In this document: in pieces, positions 1 through 7,017 of the stretch
How positions within the stretch are numbered: position 1 is the first letter of the stretch
Layout of the letters: each line of letters starts with the position of its first letter
Assembly: GCA_016707285.1 (NCBI GenBank)
Contig: JADJIA010000003.1
Coordinates: 62,001 to 126,000 of the forward strand
Origin: Ignavibacteriales bacterium
GTDB taxonomy: Bacteria; Bacteroidota; Ignavibacteria; Ignavibacteriales; Ignavibacteriaceae
Length of the DNA: 64,000 nucleotides
Direction of reading: 5' to 3'
Made by a program: the position numbers and the translations under genes
The notes under the pieces: generated by a model
The model's input: only the letters and a program-made list of their open reading frames with translations
Database searches by the model: none
Told to the model about the DNA's origin: nothing

Positions 1-1
1 C

Positions 2-214
2 TGCTGGTTTATCGATAAACTCACTGATAACGGCATACTCTTTCCGCTCCTCTTTTTCAATTCCGGAGTAGTTATAGTTTCGGTTGTCGTTATGTTCAGG
101 GCTGTTTATGTCTTTGGTCATCAAAATCTAAAATTTAAATCACCAAAAATAAGAAGAATTCAGGAGAAAGGGCGTGAAATGCGCAATAATCCAAACCAAA
201 TGCAAGGGGGATAG
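2..214 (+). CDS. C-terminal end of a membrane protein (partial)
   Basis: The reading frame is already open at the window edge and ends in TAG at 212-214, leaving about 70 residues. A hydrophobic stretch of about 22 residues (GILFPLLFFNSGVVIVSVVV and on) is followed by a basic tail rich in Lys/Arg (KFKSPKIRRIQEKGREMR), which looks like a last membrane helix with a cytoplasmic tail. The last codons run straight into a copy of the ccacggat repeat. The family cannot be named from this piece. It may be a transporter or polysaccharide-export-type membrane protein, but that is a guess. Confidence 0.5.
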   Translation, partial: CWFIDKLTDNGILFPLLFFNSGVVIVSVVVMFRAVYVFGHQNLKFKSPKIRRIQEKGREMRNNPNQMQGG

Positions 215-258
215 TTCCACGGATGCCACGGATTCCACACGGATTTCCACGGATGGGT
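209..258. repeat. ccacggat-type intergenic repeat, copy 1
   Basis: A run of four loosely spaced 'ccacggat' units after the lead 'gggatagtt'. The same arrangement recurs at about 2009, 4475, 6075, 20081, 20183, 35384 and 55322, always just past a gene end. Then to position 370 there is only degenerate repeat-like text, including 'agatacacgcagatta', shared with copies near 20140 and 55390. Confidence 0.8.
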
Positions 259-370
259 TTTTAAGGGGGCCTGCATGCCGAAGGCATCCCTTCGGGAGAT
301 ACACGCAGATTAAACGTGCCAAAGGCATCCCTTTGGGAGATTTCCAAGGAGGGAATTTTTATATATCTCA

Positions 371-515
371 CCGAAGTTCCGAGGTTCTAAAGTTCTGAGG
401 TTCTAGAGTTCGCCGGTTCTAAAGTTCTGAGGTTCCGAAGTTCCGAAGTTCTGAGGTTCTGAGGTTCTGAGGTTCCGAAGTTCCGAAGTTCTAAAGTACT
501 CAAGTTTCTCAAGTT
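371..515. repeat. Degenerate 7-8 bp tandem repeat (gttccgaa/gttctgag)
   Basis: About 18 head-to-tail variants of 'gttccgaa', 'gttctgag' and 'gttctaaa' fill this interval, ending in 'aagtactcaagtttctcaag'. The register drifts between 7 and 8 bp, typical of a slippage-prone array. A small relative occurs at 35440-35478. It stops two bases before the stop codon of the leftward pseudogene that follows. Confidence 0.8.
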
Positions 516-516
516 C

Positions 517-767
517 TCAAACAATCCCTCCGCCTGCGATTAACCTGATGATTCCAAATACAATTGCAATCGAACAAAGAGCCACACCCGTGGTTGCTTT
601 TCCCCTATCCTGGGAAGAAGCGGTGTTCACTGCGATTAAACTGATAATTAATCCGACTCCGGCAAATGGGATGTTAAGCCAGTTTTAAACTTCCGAGACA
701 CGAAAAAAAAAGCCACCATTAAACCTGCAAGACTGAGCAGACCCCAAACAAAAGATATCGTTGCCAT
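517..767 (-). pseudogene. Small two-helix membrane protein, broken by two run-length frameshifts
   Basis: Starts ATG (767) with MATISFVWGLLSLAGLMVAF and ends with SIAIVFGIIRLIAGGGIV and TGA at 517-519. The frame fails in the middle. Shortening the 9-A run at 703-711 and the 4-T run at 683-686 (plus-strand letters) by one base each restores a continuous protein of about 81 residues with central FSCLGSLNWLNIPFAGVG and two hydrophobic helices. It lies directly downstream of the DUF2752 gene (8 nt gap) on the same strand, so the two probably formed one operon. The function is unknown. Whether the gene is truly dead or the run lengths are misread cannot be decided from the sequence. Confidence 0.65.
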
Positions 768-775
768 TTATAACC

Positions 776-1099
776 TCATTTTTGTTTACTGATGAGAATA
801 AAAGCCCTTCGAAGGGCAAAAAATATATTTATCAGGAATAAGAGATACAAACCAATTGCCGCCCGGTTTAAGGTCCAGGCAGAACCAAAATCAAAATTTG
901 AAATTGCCACAAACGCCCGTGTCATACCACAAAGTGAACATTCCGTGTTGTATTGTGAGATGGATAAACAAACAGGCGATAAACTGAAACTTGCATCATC
1001 AAAAAAAGAAAGCACGAGAATAAATCCTGAAACCAGACCTGAAATAAAAAGCAGGTAGTTGAATTCTTTTGAAAAATCCATCTTTAAGATTTTTAACAT
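776..1099 (-). CDS. DUF2752 family membrane protein
   Basis: A protein of 107 residues with two or three hydrophobic segments and the DUF2752 signature CSLCGMTRAF at about residues 55-64, preceded by PVCLS. DUF2752 proteins are small integral membrane proteins of unknown function. The CxxCGxTR motif suggests metal or redox chemistry, but no role is established. It is the first gene of a probable leftward pair with the broken small membrane protein (8 nt downstream). The second ATG (MDFSKEF, residue 7) is an alternative start. Family assignment is firm; function is open. Confidence 0.85.
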   Translation of the reverse strand: MLKILKMDFSKEFNYLLFISGLVSGFILVLSFFDDASFSLSPVCLSISQYNTECSLCGMTRAFVAISNFDFGSAWTLNRAAIGLYLLFLINIFFALRRAFILISKQK

Positions 1100-1116
1100 G
1101 ATAGTAACTTTTTTTT

Positions 1117-1165
1117 ACTCAGGTCACTCAGGTACTCAAGTGCACGAGTCACTCAAGTACTCAAA
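1117..1165. repeat. gtactcag/gtcactca short tandem repeat
   Basis: Five to six variants of 'gtcactca', 'ggtactca' and 'agtactca' between the DUF2752 and TerC genes. A second array of the same unit is at 2046-2100, so the TerC gene is bracketed by the two arrays. Confidence 0.75.
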
Positions 1166-1170
1166 TCCTT

Positions 1171-1905
1171 TTACATCTTTTTATGCAATTCAACAGGTTT
1201 CACCGATTTACTTCGAAGTTTTAGATTTAATGTCTCCACAAAAATAGAGAATGCCATCGAGAAATAGATATATCCTTTGGGTATATGAACATCAAATCCA
1301 TCGGCGATGAGGGTAAAACCAATCATTAGCAGGAACGAAAGTGCCAACATTTTGATTGTTGGATGTTTTTCAACAAAGTTGCTGACCGGTGCCGCAAAAA
1401 TTAACATAAAAATTACCGAAATTATCACGGCTGTAATCATTATTTCGATCTGTGAAACGATTCCCACCGCTGTGATAATCGAATCGAGCGAAAATACAAT
1501 ATCCAACAAAAGAATTTGAACAATTGTTGCTCCAAATGATTTGGCAACCTGTTTCCCTGCAGTATGTTCCTCTCCCTCAAGTTTGTCATGAATCTCAAAT
1601 GTGCTTTTTGCAAGAAGAAAAAGACCACCGGTTATCAAAATCAGATCCCTGCCGCTTATCTCATTTGAAAAAATGGAAAATATCGGATCGGTTAGCTTCA
1701 TTATTATGGTGATCGAAAAGAGCAAGAGCAGTCTCGTTACCATCGCAAGGATAAGGCCCAAGTTTCTTGCCTTCGCCTGCTTCTCCTTTGGAAGTTTGGA
1801 TGCGAGGATAGAAATAAAAATAATATTGTCGATACCAAGTACAACTTCAAGTGCAACAAGTGTCAACAGGGCTATCAGGGATTCAGGGTTGGTGATCCAT
1901 TCCAA
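1171..1905 (-). CDS. TerC-family integral membrane protein
   Basis: A 244-residue polytopic protein of the TerC/Alx family. The hallmark acidic membrane motifs are EVVLGIDNIIFISIL (residues about 19-33) and DIVFSLDSIITAVG (about 134-147). The latter, with its Asp-Ser-Asp-like pattern, is typical of the manganese-export branch (Alx/MntX-like) of the family. It has about seven predicted helices and a basic tail (NLKLRSKSVKPVELHKKM). Family members move or protect against metal ions (Mn2+, tellurite phenotype) in the inner membrane. The substrate here is inferred from family only. It is a single gene flanked by short tandem repeats on both sides, with no obvious operon partner. Confidence 0.9.
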   Translation of the reverse strand: MEWITNPESLIALLTLVALEVVLGIDNIIFISILASKLPKEKQAKARNLGLILAMVTRLLLLFSITIIMKLTDPIFSIFSNEISGRDLILITGGLFLLAKSTFEIHDKLEGEEHTAGKQVAKSFGATIVQILLLDIVFSLDSIITAVGIVSQIEIMITAVIISVIFMLIFAAPVSNFVEKHPTIKMLALSFLLMIGFTLIADGFDVHIPKGYIYFSMAFSIFVETLNLKLRSKSVKPVELHKKM

Positions 1906-1970
1906 TTTGGTGATTCTTCCGGAATAAGTTTATAGAATTTATTTAATGAACGACTTGCAAAAATAATGAT

Positions 1971-2100
1971 TAATGCAGTAATCCAATAATCCAATAATGC
2001 AATAATGGGGATAGTTACGCGGATTCCACGGATTTAACACGGATTCTAAAGTACTCAGGTACTCAGGTACTCAGGTACTCAAGTCACTCAAGTACTCAAC
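1971..2100. repeat. Composite repeat patch (caataatg + ccacggat + gtactcag)
   Basis: Three repeat families abut here. Positions 1971-2008 carry variants of 'caataatg' and 'cagtaatc', which recur at 59388-59424. Positions 2009-2045 are a ccacggat-type copy in its 'gatagttacgcggattcc' variant. Positions 2046-2100 are the gtactcag array. The patch ends 36 bp before the ATG of the CotH gene. Confidence 0.75.
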
Positions 2101-2135
2101 TTTCCTTATATTTCCTGCTTGAATCAGAGAAAATT

Positions 2136-4244
2136 ATGAAACAGAAACTTATATTTTTATTACTGCTATTTTTAACAAATTATTTATTTCCACAGACGGG
2201 GATGCAAGACTGGGAGAAGGTTTTCGACGACACCGAGGTTGGGAGAATCGACATTACAATTGATCCTGACGATCTGGAATGGATTTATGCAAATGTAAAC
2301 AGTGATGTAGAGTTTGTTGCCACCATGAGATTTCAAAACAAGTGGTTTGATGAAACGCTTGACTCGATTGGTTTTCGATTAAGGGGCAATACCTCCCGTC
2401 AGGCTCAAAAAAAGTCGTTTAAGATAGCTATAAACAGCTTGTTTCAAGGAAGAAATTGTCACGGACTTGAAAAAGTTAATCTTAATGGTGAACACAACGA
2501 CCCGTCAATTGTAAGGAGTAAACTAAGCTTCGAGAAGTTTGAGCAGATTGGTCTCAAGGGTTCCCGCTCATGCCACATGGAGGTTTATATCAATGGGCGA
2601 TATTACGGGCTCTACATAAGTGTTGAACATCTTGATGAAGAATTTCTTGAACGAAACTACGCCGATGATTCAGGAAATCTTTGGAAATGCCTCTGGCCCG
2701 CTGATTTACAATATCTTGGTGAAAATCCTTCCTCTTACATCACACTTGGTGGATCAAGACCCGCATACGAACTTTCGACAAATGAAAATGAAATGGATTT
2801 TTCGAGTTTAATCCGCCTCACAAGAATTCTGAACAATACTCCGGCTTCAAAACTTATCGATTCCCTCGAAACCACACTCGATTATGTGGATGCTCTTAAA
2901 TATTTTTCGATGAATATTTTGCTGGGGCAGTGGGACGATTATTGGTCGAATATGAACAATTATTACCTCTATCACGAACCGGCAAATAATCTGATGCATG
3001 TGATTCCATACGATTATGACAACACTTTTGGAATCGACTGGTTTGATGTCAACTGGTCAACCGAAAATCCTTATTCTTTCCACAAAATCAATAACGGTCC
3101 CCGTCCCCTCATCGAAAAGATGCTTGCTGTTCCCGAACTTCGCAACCTCTACACAAGGATGTTAATCCATTATAAAGAGAATGTTTTTGCTTTACCTCTT
3201 TGGAATTCAAGAATCGATTCACTCAAGGAATTGGTAAGGGTTCCGGCACTTCTCGATACTTTCAGAACCAAAGATTATAATTTTCTTTTAACGATTTCCC
3301 TGAATTCTTATTCGGCTTCCAACTACTCCAATCAACATGTGAAGATGGGGTTAAAACAGTATATTCTCTCTCGAACGAATTCGCTTGAGGGAGTTTTGAA
3401 CTACATTCAGGCTCCACCTCTTGTTTATGAAATTGACTACCTTCCAAAAAATCCCGGTGTAAACGATTCGATTTATGTAACGGTCTCGGCTTTTTCGATG
3501 CATGGACTTGACAGTGTGGTCGTTCAGTTGCATGATCTTTTAAGCGGAGTTGTAACATCCTTTCCGATGAGATATTCACCCGTTTGGGGTTCAAAATTAT
3601 TGGAAGAAACTGATAGATTTACTGTGGTAATTCCTCCATTGGAGAGATATAAACAGTACCAAATTACGATCAGAGTTCGCGATTACTCCGGGCAGATTGT
3701 AAACTATCCACGGGCGAAAAAGATCGAATTTACCACTTCCGGCGTGTCTGACACAATTTTGAGGATAAATGAAATTTTAGCGGATAACTCGATGTATCCC
3801 GATCCATCCGGAGATTTTGACGATTTTGTTGAACTGTATAATTCTTCAGATCAACCAATCACACTCACGGGAAAATATTTGACGGACAAAAGTGATAATT
3901 TGGTAAAATGGCGATTTGAACAGCCGGGGCTTGTTATTGAACCGTATCAGTTTGTTGTTATTTGGTGTGATGAAGAGGAAACCCAGCCGGGAATTCACGC
4001 TAATTTTAAGCTGAGCAAGTCGGGTGAACTTGTATATCTGGTGGATACAAATGGAGTTGATATCATCGACTCAGTTACATTTGGGCCACAAATTACCGAC
4101 GCTTCTCTTTCAAGAATTCCTGATGGTGCACCACAATGGCTACAAAATTCTCCTACACCGGGGGGTACCAATACTCCCGAGCAGTGGAAGATGAAGGGAC
4201 TCCCGAGGGTTTTATCTTTCTCAAAACTATCCAAATCCATTTAA
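2136..4244 (+). CDS. Secreted CotH-like kinase-fold protein with lamin-tail domain
   Basis: A 702-residue protein with a signal peptide (MKQKLIFLLLLFLTNYLFPQ). Residues about 35-400 match the CotH family: FRLRGNTSRQAQKKSFKIA, then LEKVNLNGEHNDPSIVRSKL, SVEHLDEEFLERNY and VIPYDYDNTFG, a pattern like the Asp-containing catalytic loop of CotH kinases. CotH phosphorylates spore-coat proteins in Bacillus; in non-sporulating bacteria the secreted homologues have unknown targets. A middle Ig-like part follows, then a lamin-tail (LTD) domain at about 540-660 (RINEILADNS, DFVELYNSSDQPITL). The frame ends in LPRVLSFSKLSKSI, but the next frame continues directly as a type IX sorting tail, so the true protein is probably about 777 residues to 4467. 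Confidence 0.85.
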   Translation: MKQKLIFLLLLFLTNYLFPQTGMQDWEKVFDDTEVGRIDITIDPDDLEWIYANVNSDVEFVATMRFQNKWFDETLDSIGFRLRGNTSRQAQKKSFKIAINSLFQGRNCHGLEKVNLNGEHNDPSIVRSKLSFEKFEQIGLKGSRSCHMEVYINGRYYGLYISVEHLDEEFLERNYADDSGNLWKCLWPADLQYLGENPSSYITLGGSRPAYELSTNENEMDFSSLIRLTRILNNTPASKLIDSLETTLDYVDALKYFSMNILLGQWDDYWSNMNNYYLYHEPANNLMHVIPYDYDNTFGIDWFDVNWSTENPYSFHKINNGPRPLIEKMLAVPELRNLYTRMLIHYKENVFALPLWNSRIDSLKELVRVPALLDTFRTKDYNFLLTISLNSYSASNYSNQHVKMGLKQYILSRTNSLEGVLNYIQAPPLVYEIDYLPKNPGVNDSIYVTVSAFSMHGLDSVVVQLHDLLSGVVTSFPMRYSPVWGSKLLEETDRFTVVIPPLERYKQYQITIRVRDYSGQIVNYPRAKKIEFTTSGVSDTILRINEILADNSMYPDPSGDFDDFVELYNSSDQPITLTGKYLTDKSDNLVKWRFEQPGLVIEPYQFVVIWCDEEETQPGIHANFKLSKSGELVYLVDTNGVDIIDSVTFGPQITDASLSRIPDGAPQWLQNSPTPGGTNTPEQWKMKGLPRVLSFSKLSKSI

Positions 4245-4467
4245 TCCCGAAACTGTAATTCGATATTATTTACCAATGGCAGGAACTGTTTCGATAAAGG
4301 TTTACGATCAGATAGGGAATCTCGTAAAGGTATTGGTGAATGAACATCAACCGCAGGGGGAACATTCAGTTGCTTTTGATGCCGCGAAACTTGCGAGTGG
4401 TGTCTATTTCTATCGAATCAGTGTTGGGAATTTCAGCGAAACAAAAAAGATGGTTTTACTGAGGTAG
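4207..4467 (+). pseudogene. Out-of-frame type IX (Por) sorting domain of the CotH protein
   Basis: In the +1 frame the codons from 4207 read GFYLSQNYPNPFNPETVIRY, then KVYDQIGNLVKVLVN, ASGVYFYRIS and KKMVLLR with a stop at 4467. This is the classical C-terminal sorting module that sends proteins through the type IX secretion system. Removing one base in the CCC (4202-4204) or GGG (4207-4209) joins it to the preceding gene. If the shift is real, the protein would be exported by Sec but could no longer be anchored or released by the sorting machinery. Confidence 0.8.
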
Positions 4468-4474
4468 GGGAGAG

Positions 4475-4522
4475 GGATAGTTCCACGGATTTCACGGATT
4501 TAACACGGAACTCCACGGATGA
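4475..4522. repeat. ccacggat-type intergenic repeat, copy 3
   Basis: Four units after 'gggatagtt', the closest relative being the copy at 6075-6126 (same 'gaattccacggatg' / 'gaactccacggatg' ending). It begins 8 bases after the stop of the sorting-domain frame. Confidence 0.8.
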
Positions 4523-4543
4523 GGGAGATTTTTAAGCGTAAGT

Positions 4544-4588
4544 GTAAGGAGTGGTAATCGTCTCGATTGCCGTCTGCGAAATGATTAA
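4544..4588. repeat. 45-bp direct repeat with internal hairpin, left copy
   Basis: About 45 bp, with a near-identical copy in the same orientation at 6024-6068. The centre 'ggtaatcg-tct-cgattgcc' folds into an 8-bp hairpin. The two copies enclose the broken AAA/DUF4143 gene, so they may mark the ends of an inserted unit. Confidence 0.75.
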
Positions 4589-4653
4589 ATGTATGAGAGA
4601 TTTAAATAGAAAGCGGATGAGACGGAATTTCAAACGGATTTATTAATATTTTT

Positions 4654-4742
4654 AATAATTCGGGAATTAAATCCTGAAAAAACATAATAATTCGGGAATA
4701 GAATCCTGAAAACTTATAATAATTCGGGAATTAAATCCGAAA
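4654..4742 (+). promoter_or_regulatory. Three tandem imperfect palindromes upstream of the ATPase relic
   Basis: Three copies begin at 4654, 4685 and 4717 (spacing 31 and 32 bp, about three helical turns). Each contains 'attcgggaat' facing 'atcctgaa' (third copy 'atccgaaa'), so every copy is itself an imperfect inverted repeat. The last copy ends 28 bp before the ATG at 4771. The layout is that of a cooperative operator for a repressor or for the gene product itself. That role is inference. Confidence 0.6.
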
Positions 4743-4770
4743 TAATTTGTAGTTTTGCATATTAGAAAAT

Positions 4771-5942
4771 ATGAATGCGGAGCAACGAGTGATAAAAAGA
4801 TATTTAGAAGACGTGATACCAAACTTTATGTTCAGGGGAAAAGCAATACTGATATTTGGACCAAGACAGGCGGGAAAAACGACATTAGTAAAAAAAATCA
4901 CTGACCAAATAGATGGGCAATGTCTTTTCCTCAATGGAGACGAACATCAAGTGAAGAGTTTTTTACTTCATGCATCCAAAGAAAAATTGGCAGGAATGGT
5001 CGCCGGCTTTCGAATTCTTGTGATTGATGAGGCACAGAAAATTGATGATATCGGTAATATTCTAAAGATTTTCACTGACTCGATACCTGAAGTGCAGGTG
5101 ATTGCGACAGGCTCATCTGCTTTTGAATTGATGAACAAAACATCGGAATCGCTTACAGGTCGCAAATTTGAATTTTTGCTATTCCCTTTGAGTTTTGCCG
5201 AATTGGTAGATCATACGGATATTTTAACTGAGAGAGGTAGCCTCGAAGAGCGCCTCGTGAAAGGAAGTTACCCGGAAGTGGTATCAATTCCTGAGTTCTC
5301 CGTCAGGACAGTAAAAAGCCTTGCCTCAAGTTATCTTTTTTAAAGACATTTTTTCCATGGACGGGCTCAGATTTCCCTCAGTTATTGAGAATATTGTCAG
5401 AGCACTCGCGTTTCAGGTCGGTAGCGAGGTAAATTATTCAGAACTTGCGCAGTTAACCGGGACCGATGCTAAAACAGTTGAAAAATATTTACGAATACTT
5501 GAACAGGCTATATAGTATTCAGACTCCCTGCCATCAGTAGAAATGAAAGAAATGAGATTAAAAAGGGAAGAAGTATTATTTTTATGATAACGGTATAAGA
5601 AATGCTTTAATTGGGAATCTTACTGATTTAAACATCCGTACAGATGTCGGAGCACTTTGGGAGAACTATCTCATATCCGAGCGACGGAAATATCTTTCAT
5701 ATAGCGAGAGTATGGCGCGAACTTTTTTCTGGAGAACCGTTCAGCAACAAGAAATTGATTATCTGGAAGAGACTCACGAAGGTTTTCGCGCTTTTGAGAT
5801 TAAATGGAGTGAAAAGGCAGGGTACAAATTCCCTCAAAACTTTTTGCAGTCATATAAAACACTTGAACAGTCTGTCGTAAATCGGCAAAATTATGAGGAG
5901 TTTCTAATGCCCGGACGCTTTGGGAATTCAATAATCAAATAA
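4771..5942 (+). pseudogene. Broken AAA ATPase with DUF4143 domain
   Basis: The same family as the intact gene at 14320. The N-terminal 190 residues hold the AAA_14 core: Walker A FGPRQAGKTTLVKK, Walker B ILVIDEAQKI, sensor VIATGSSAFEL. The frame then breaks at the T6 run 5336-5341 (should be T5), near 5508 (a T missing) and at the A5 run 5560-5564 (should be A6). With these repairs the DUF4143 half follows (DIFSMDGLRFPSVIENIV, NYSELAQLTGTDAKTVEKYL, TFFWRTVQQQEIDYLEE) to TAA 5940-5942. Such ATPases are multi-copy in many genomes and their role is unresolved. Three repeat palindromes sit upstream, and the whole unit lies between 45-bp direct repeats. Confidence 0.85.
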
Positions 5943-6023
5943 TGGAGTAATGTTTTTAGGAACGCGTATACACATGAACAGGTATCAGGTATGAGGTATT
6001 AAGTGTTATTTTTTTATGTTAGG

Positions 6024-6068
6024 GTGAAGAGTGGTAATCGTCCCGATTGCCGTCTGCAAAATGATTAA
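6024..6068. repeat. 45-bp direct repeat with internal hairpin, right copy
   Basis: Same sequence as 4544-4588 apart from a few substitutions, in the same orientation. It is followed at 6075 by another ccacggat-type repeat, just as the left copy is preceded by one. Confidence 0.75.
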
Positions 6069-6074
6069 CCGGAA

Positions 6075-6126
6075 GAGGGATAGTTCCACGGATTCCACGG
6101 ATTTCACACGGAATTCCACGGATGGG
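6075..6126. repeat. ccacggat-type intergenic repeat, copy 4
   Basis: Lead 'gggatagtt' followed by four 'ccacggat'-like units ending 'gaattccacggatgggg'. Nearly the same as copies 1 and 3. Confidence 0.8.
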
Positions 6127-6135
6127 GGATTTATA

Positions 6136-6445
6136 ACTCCGACTTGTCGGAGTGTCATGTTCGTAGAAATAATGTGAAACTCCAAAACGCCTCTGCCCCC
6201 GCCAGGGGCTTCGTATGGATAGAAATGTGAATCCCAAAAAGCCTCTGCCCCGCCAGGGGTTTCGTATGGATAGAAATGTGAATCCCAAAAAGCCTCTGCC
6301 CCGCCAGGGGTTTCGTATGGATAGAAATGTGAATCCCAAAACGCCTCTGCCCCGCCAGGGGCTTCGTATGGATAGAAATGTGAATCCCTCAACCAAAATA
6401 GAATCCCGACGCGTCAGGATGGAAAGTTCGTATATAATAAATAAT
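6136..6445. repeat. Hairpin elements and four 51-bp tandem repeats
   Basis: The patch opens with a perfect hairpin at 6136-6153 (ctccgac-tt-gtcggag). Four tandem units follow, starting at 6189, 6241, 6292 and 6343 (51 bp, first unit 52). Each has a GC-rich hairpin 'gcccc-gcca-gggg' followed by 'ttcgtatggatagaaatgtg'. A diverged element with its own hairpin (atcccgacgcgtcaggat) closes the patch near 6403-6440. The structure (hairpin plus a conserved AT-rich tail, copies in one direction) is REP-like. The leftward strand stays open because 51 is divisible by three, but I do not regard it as a gene. Confidence 0.85.
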
Positions 6446-6550
6446 TTCCCATTCGCCCTCAAATCCTCTTAAATTAATAATATTTTATTATTTTGCTATG
6501 ACCATTATTCACCATTTTAAATGCCTTATGGAGCATAGCTAAAATTTATA

Positions 6551-6844
6551 ATGAAGAGCAAACAGGTAAAATCAAAAAAACGGGTAGCTGACCATGGGGA
6601 AGTCTTCACTTCTGACAGGGAGGTGAATGCCATGCTCGACCTCGTAAAAAACGAAACAGAACGAATCGAATCCCGATTCCTTGAACCCGCATGCGGTACA
6701 GGGAATTTCCTCGCACAAATCCTCAATAGAAAACTCACAATAGTAGATCAACGATATAAATCCGCACAATCGGAATGGGAATTTTATGCCGTTATAGCAA
6801 TTTCGAGTAGCTATGAGGGAATGGGAAGAGTGGAGTTGCGATGA
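6551..6844 (+). pseudogene. Truncated N6-adenine DNA methyltransferase (N-terminal fragment)
   Basis: 97 residues. KKRVADHGEVFTSDREVNAM followed by the SAM-binding motif I, FLEPACGTGNFL (about residues 43-54), is typical of class I adenine-specific methyltransferases of restriction systems. The homology stops near AVIAISSSY, where family members continue into motif II and the catalytic DPPY/NPPY, absent here. The tail EGMGRVELR is out of family. It is therefore the 5' stump of a restriction-modification gene whose remainder was lost, and it cannot methylate. It sits directly upstream of the YhcG nuclease, consistent with a remodelled defence locus. Confidence 0.8.
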
Positions 6845-6917
6845 GATCAAAGTTTCGGGGAATCAACGGTGAAAATATTAGTAAAATGCCTTTTATGAAG
6901 AGATTTTGGCATTTTCA

Positions 6918-6988
6918 AATTGTCGCTACATGAAGCGACAATTGGTGAGCAATGAAAGGTGAATTGTCGCGACGCTGTCGCGACAATT
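6918..6988. promoter_or_regulatory. Two inverted repeats upstream of yhcG
   Basis: 6918-6943: arms aattgtcgct / agcgacaatt with a 6-nt loop. 6962-6988: arms aattgtcgcgac / gtcgcgacaatt with loop gct, a perfect 12-bp stem. The second element is identical, base for base, to 7203-7229 inside the following coding region. It could be an operator, a transcription-attenuating hairpin, or the leftover of an earlier yhcG-like gene. Confidence 0.7.
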
Positions 6989-7017
6989 TAGAATCTACTT
7001 GAAAAGTAAAATTGGAA

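Noticed and set aside
792..1628. Rightward and leftward frames overlapping the DUF2752 and terC genes
   Set aside because: They lie wholly opposite or across well-supported genes and show no family motif.
6189..6393. CRISPR array
   Set aside because: The 51-bp units are contiguous with no unique spacers, and no cas gene is near.
6006..6462. Leftward open frames of 128 and 147 codons with a 17-residue repeat (DSHFYPYETPGGAEAFW)
   Set aside because: They are the complement of a 51-bp non-coding tandem repeat whose unit is divisible by three. Two frames are open at once and there is no ribosome site, so they are not considered genes.
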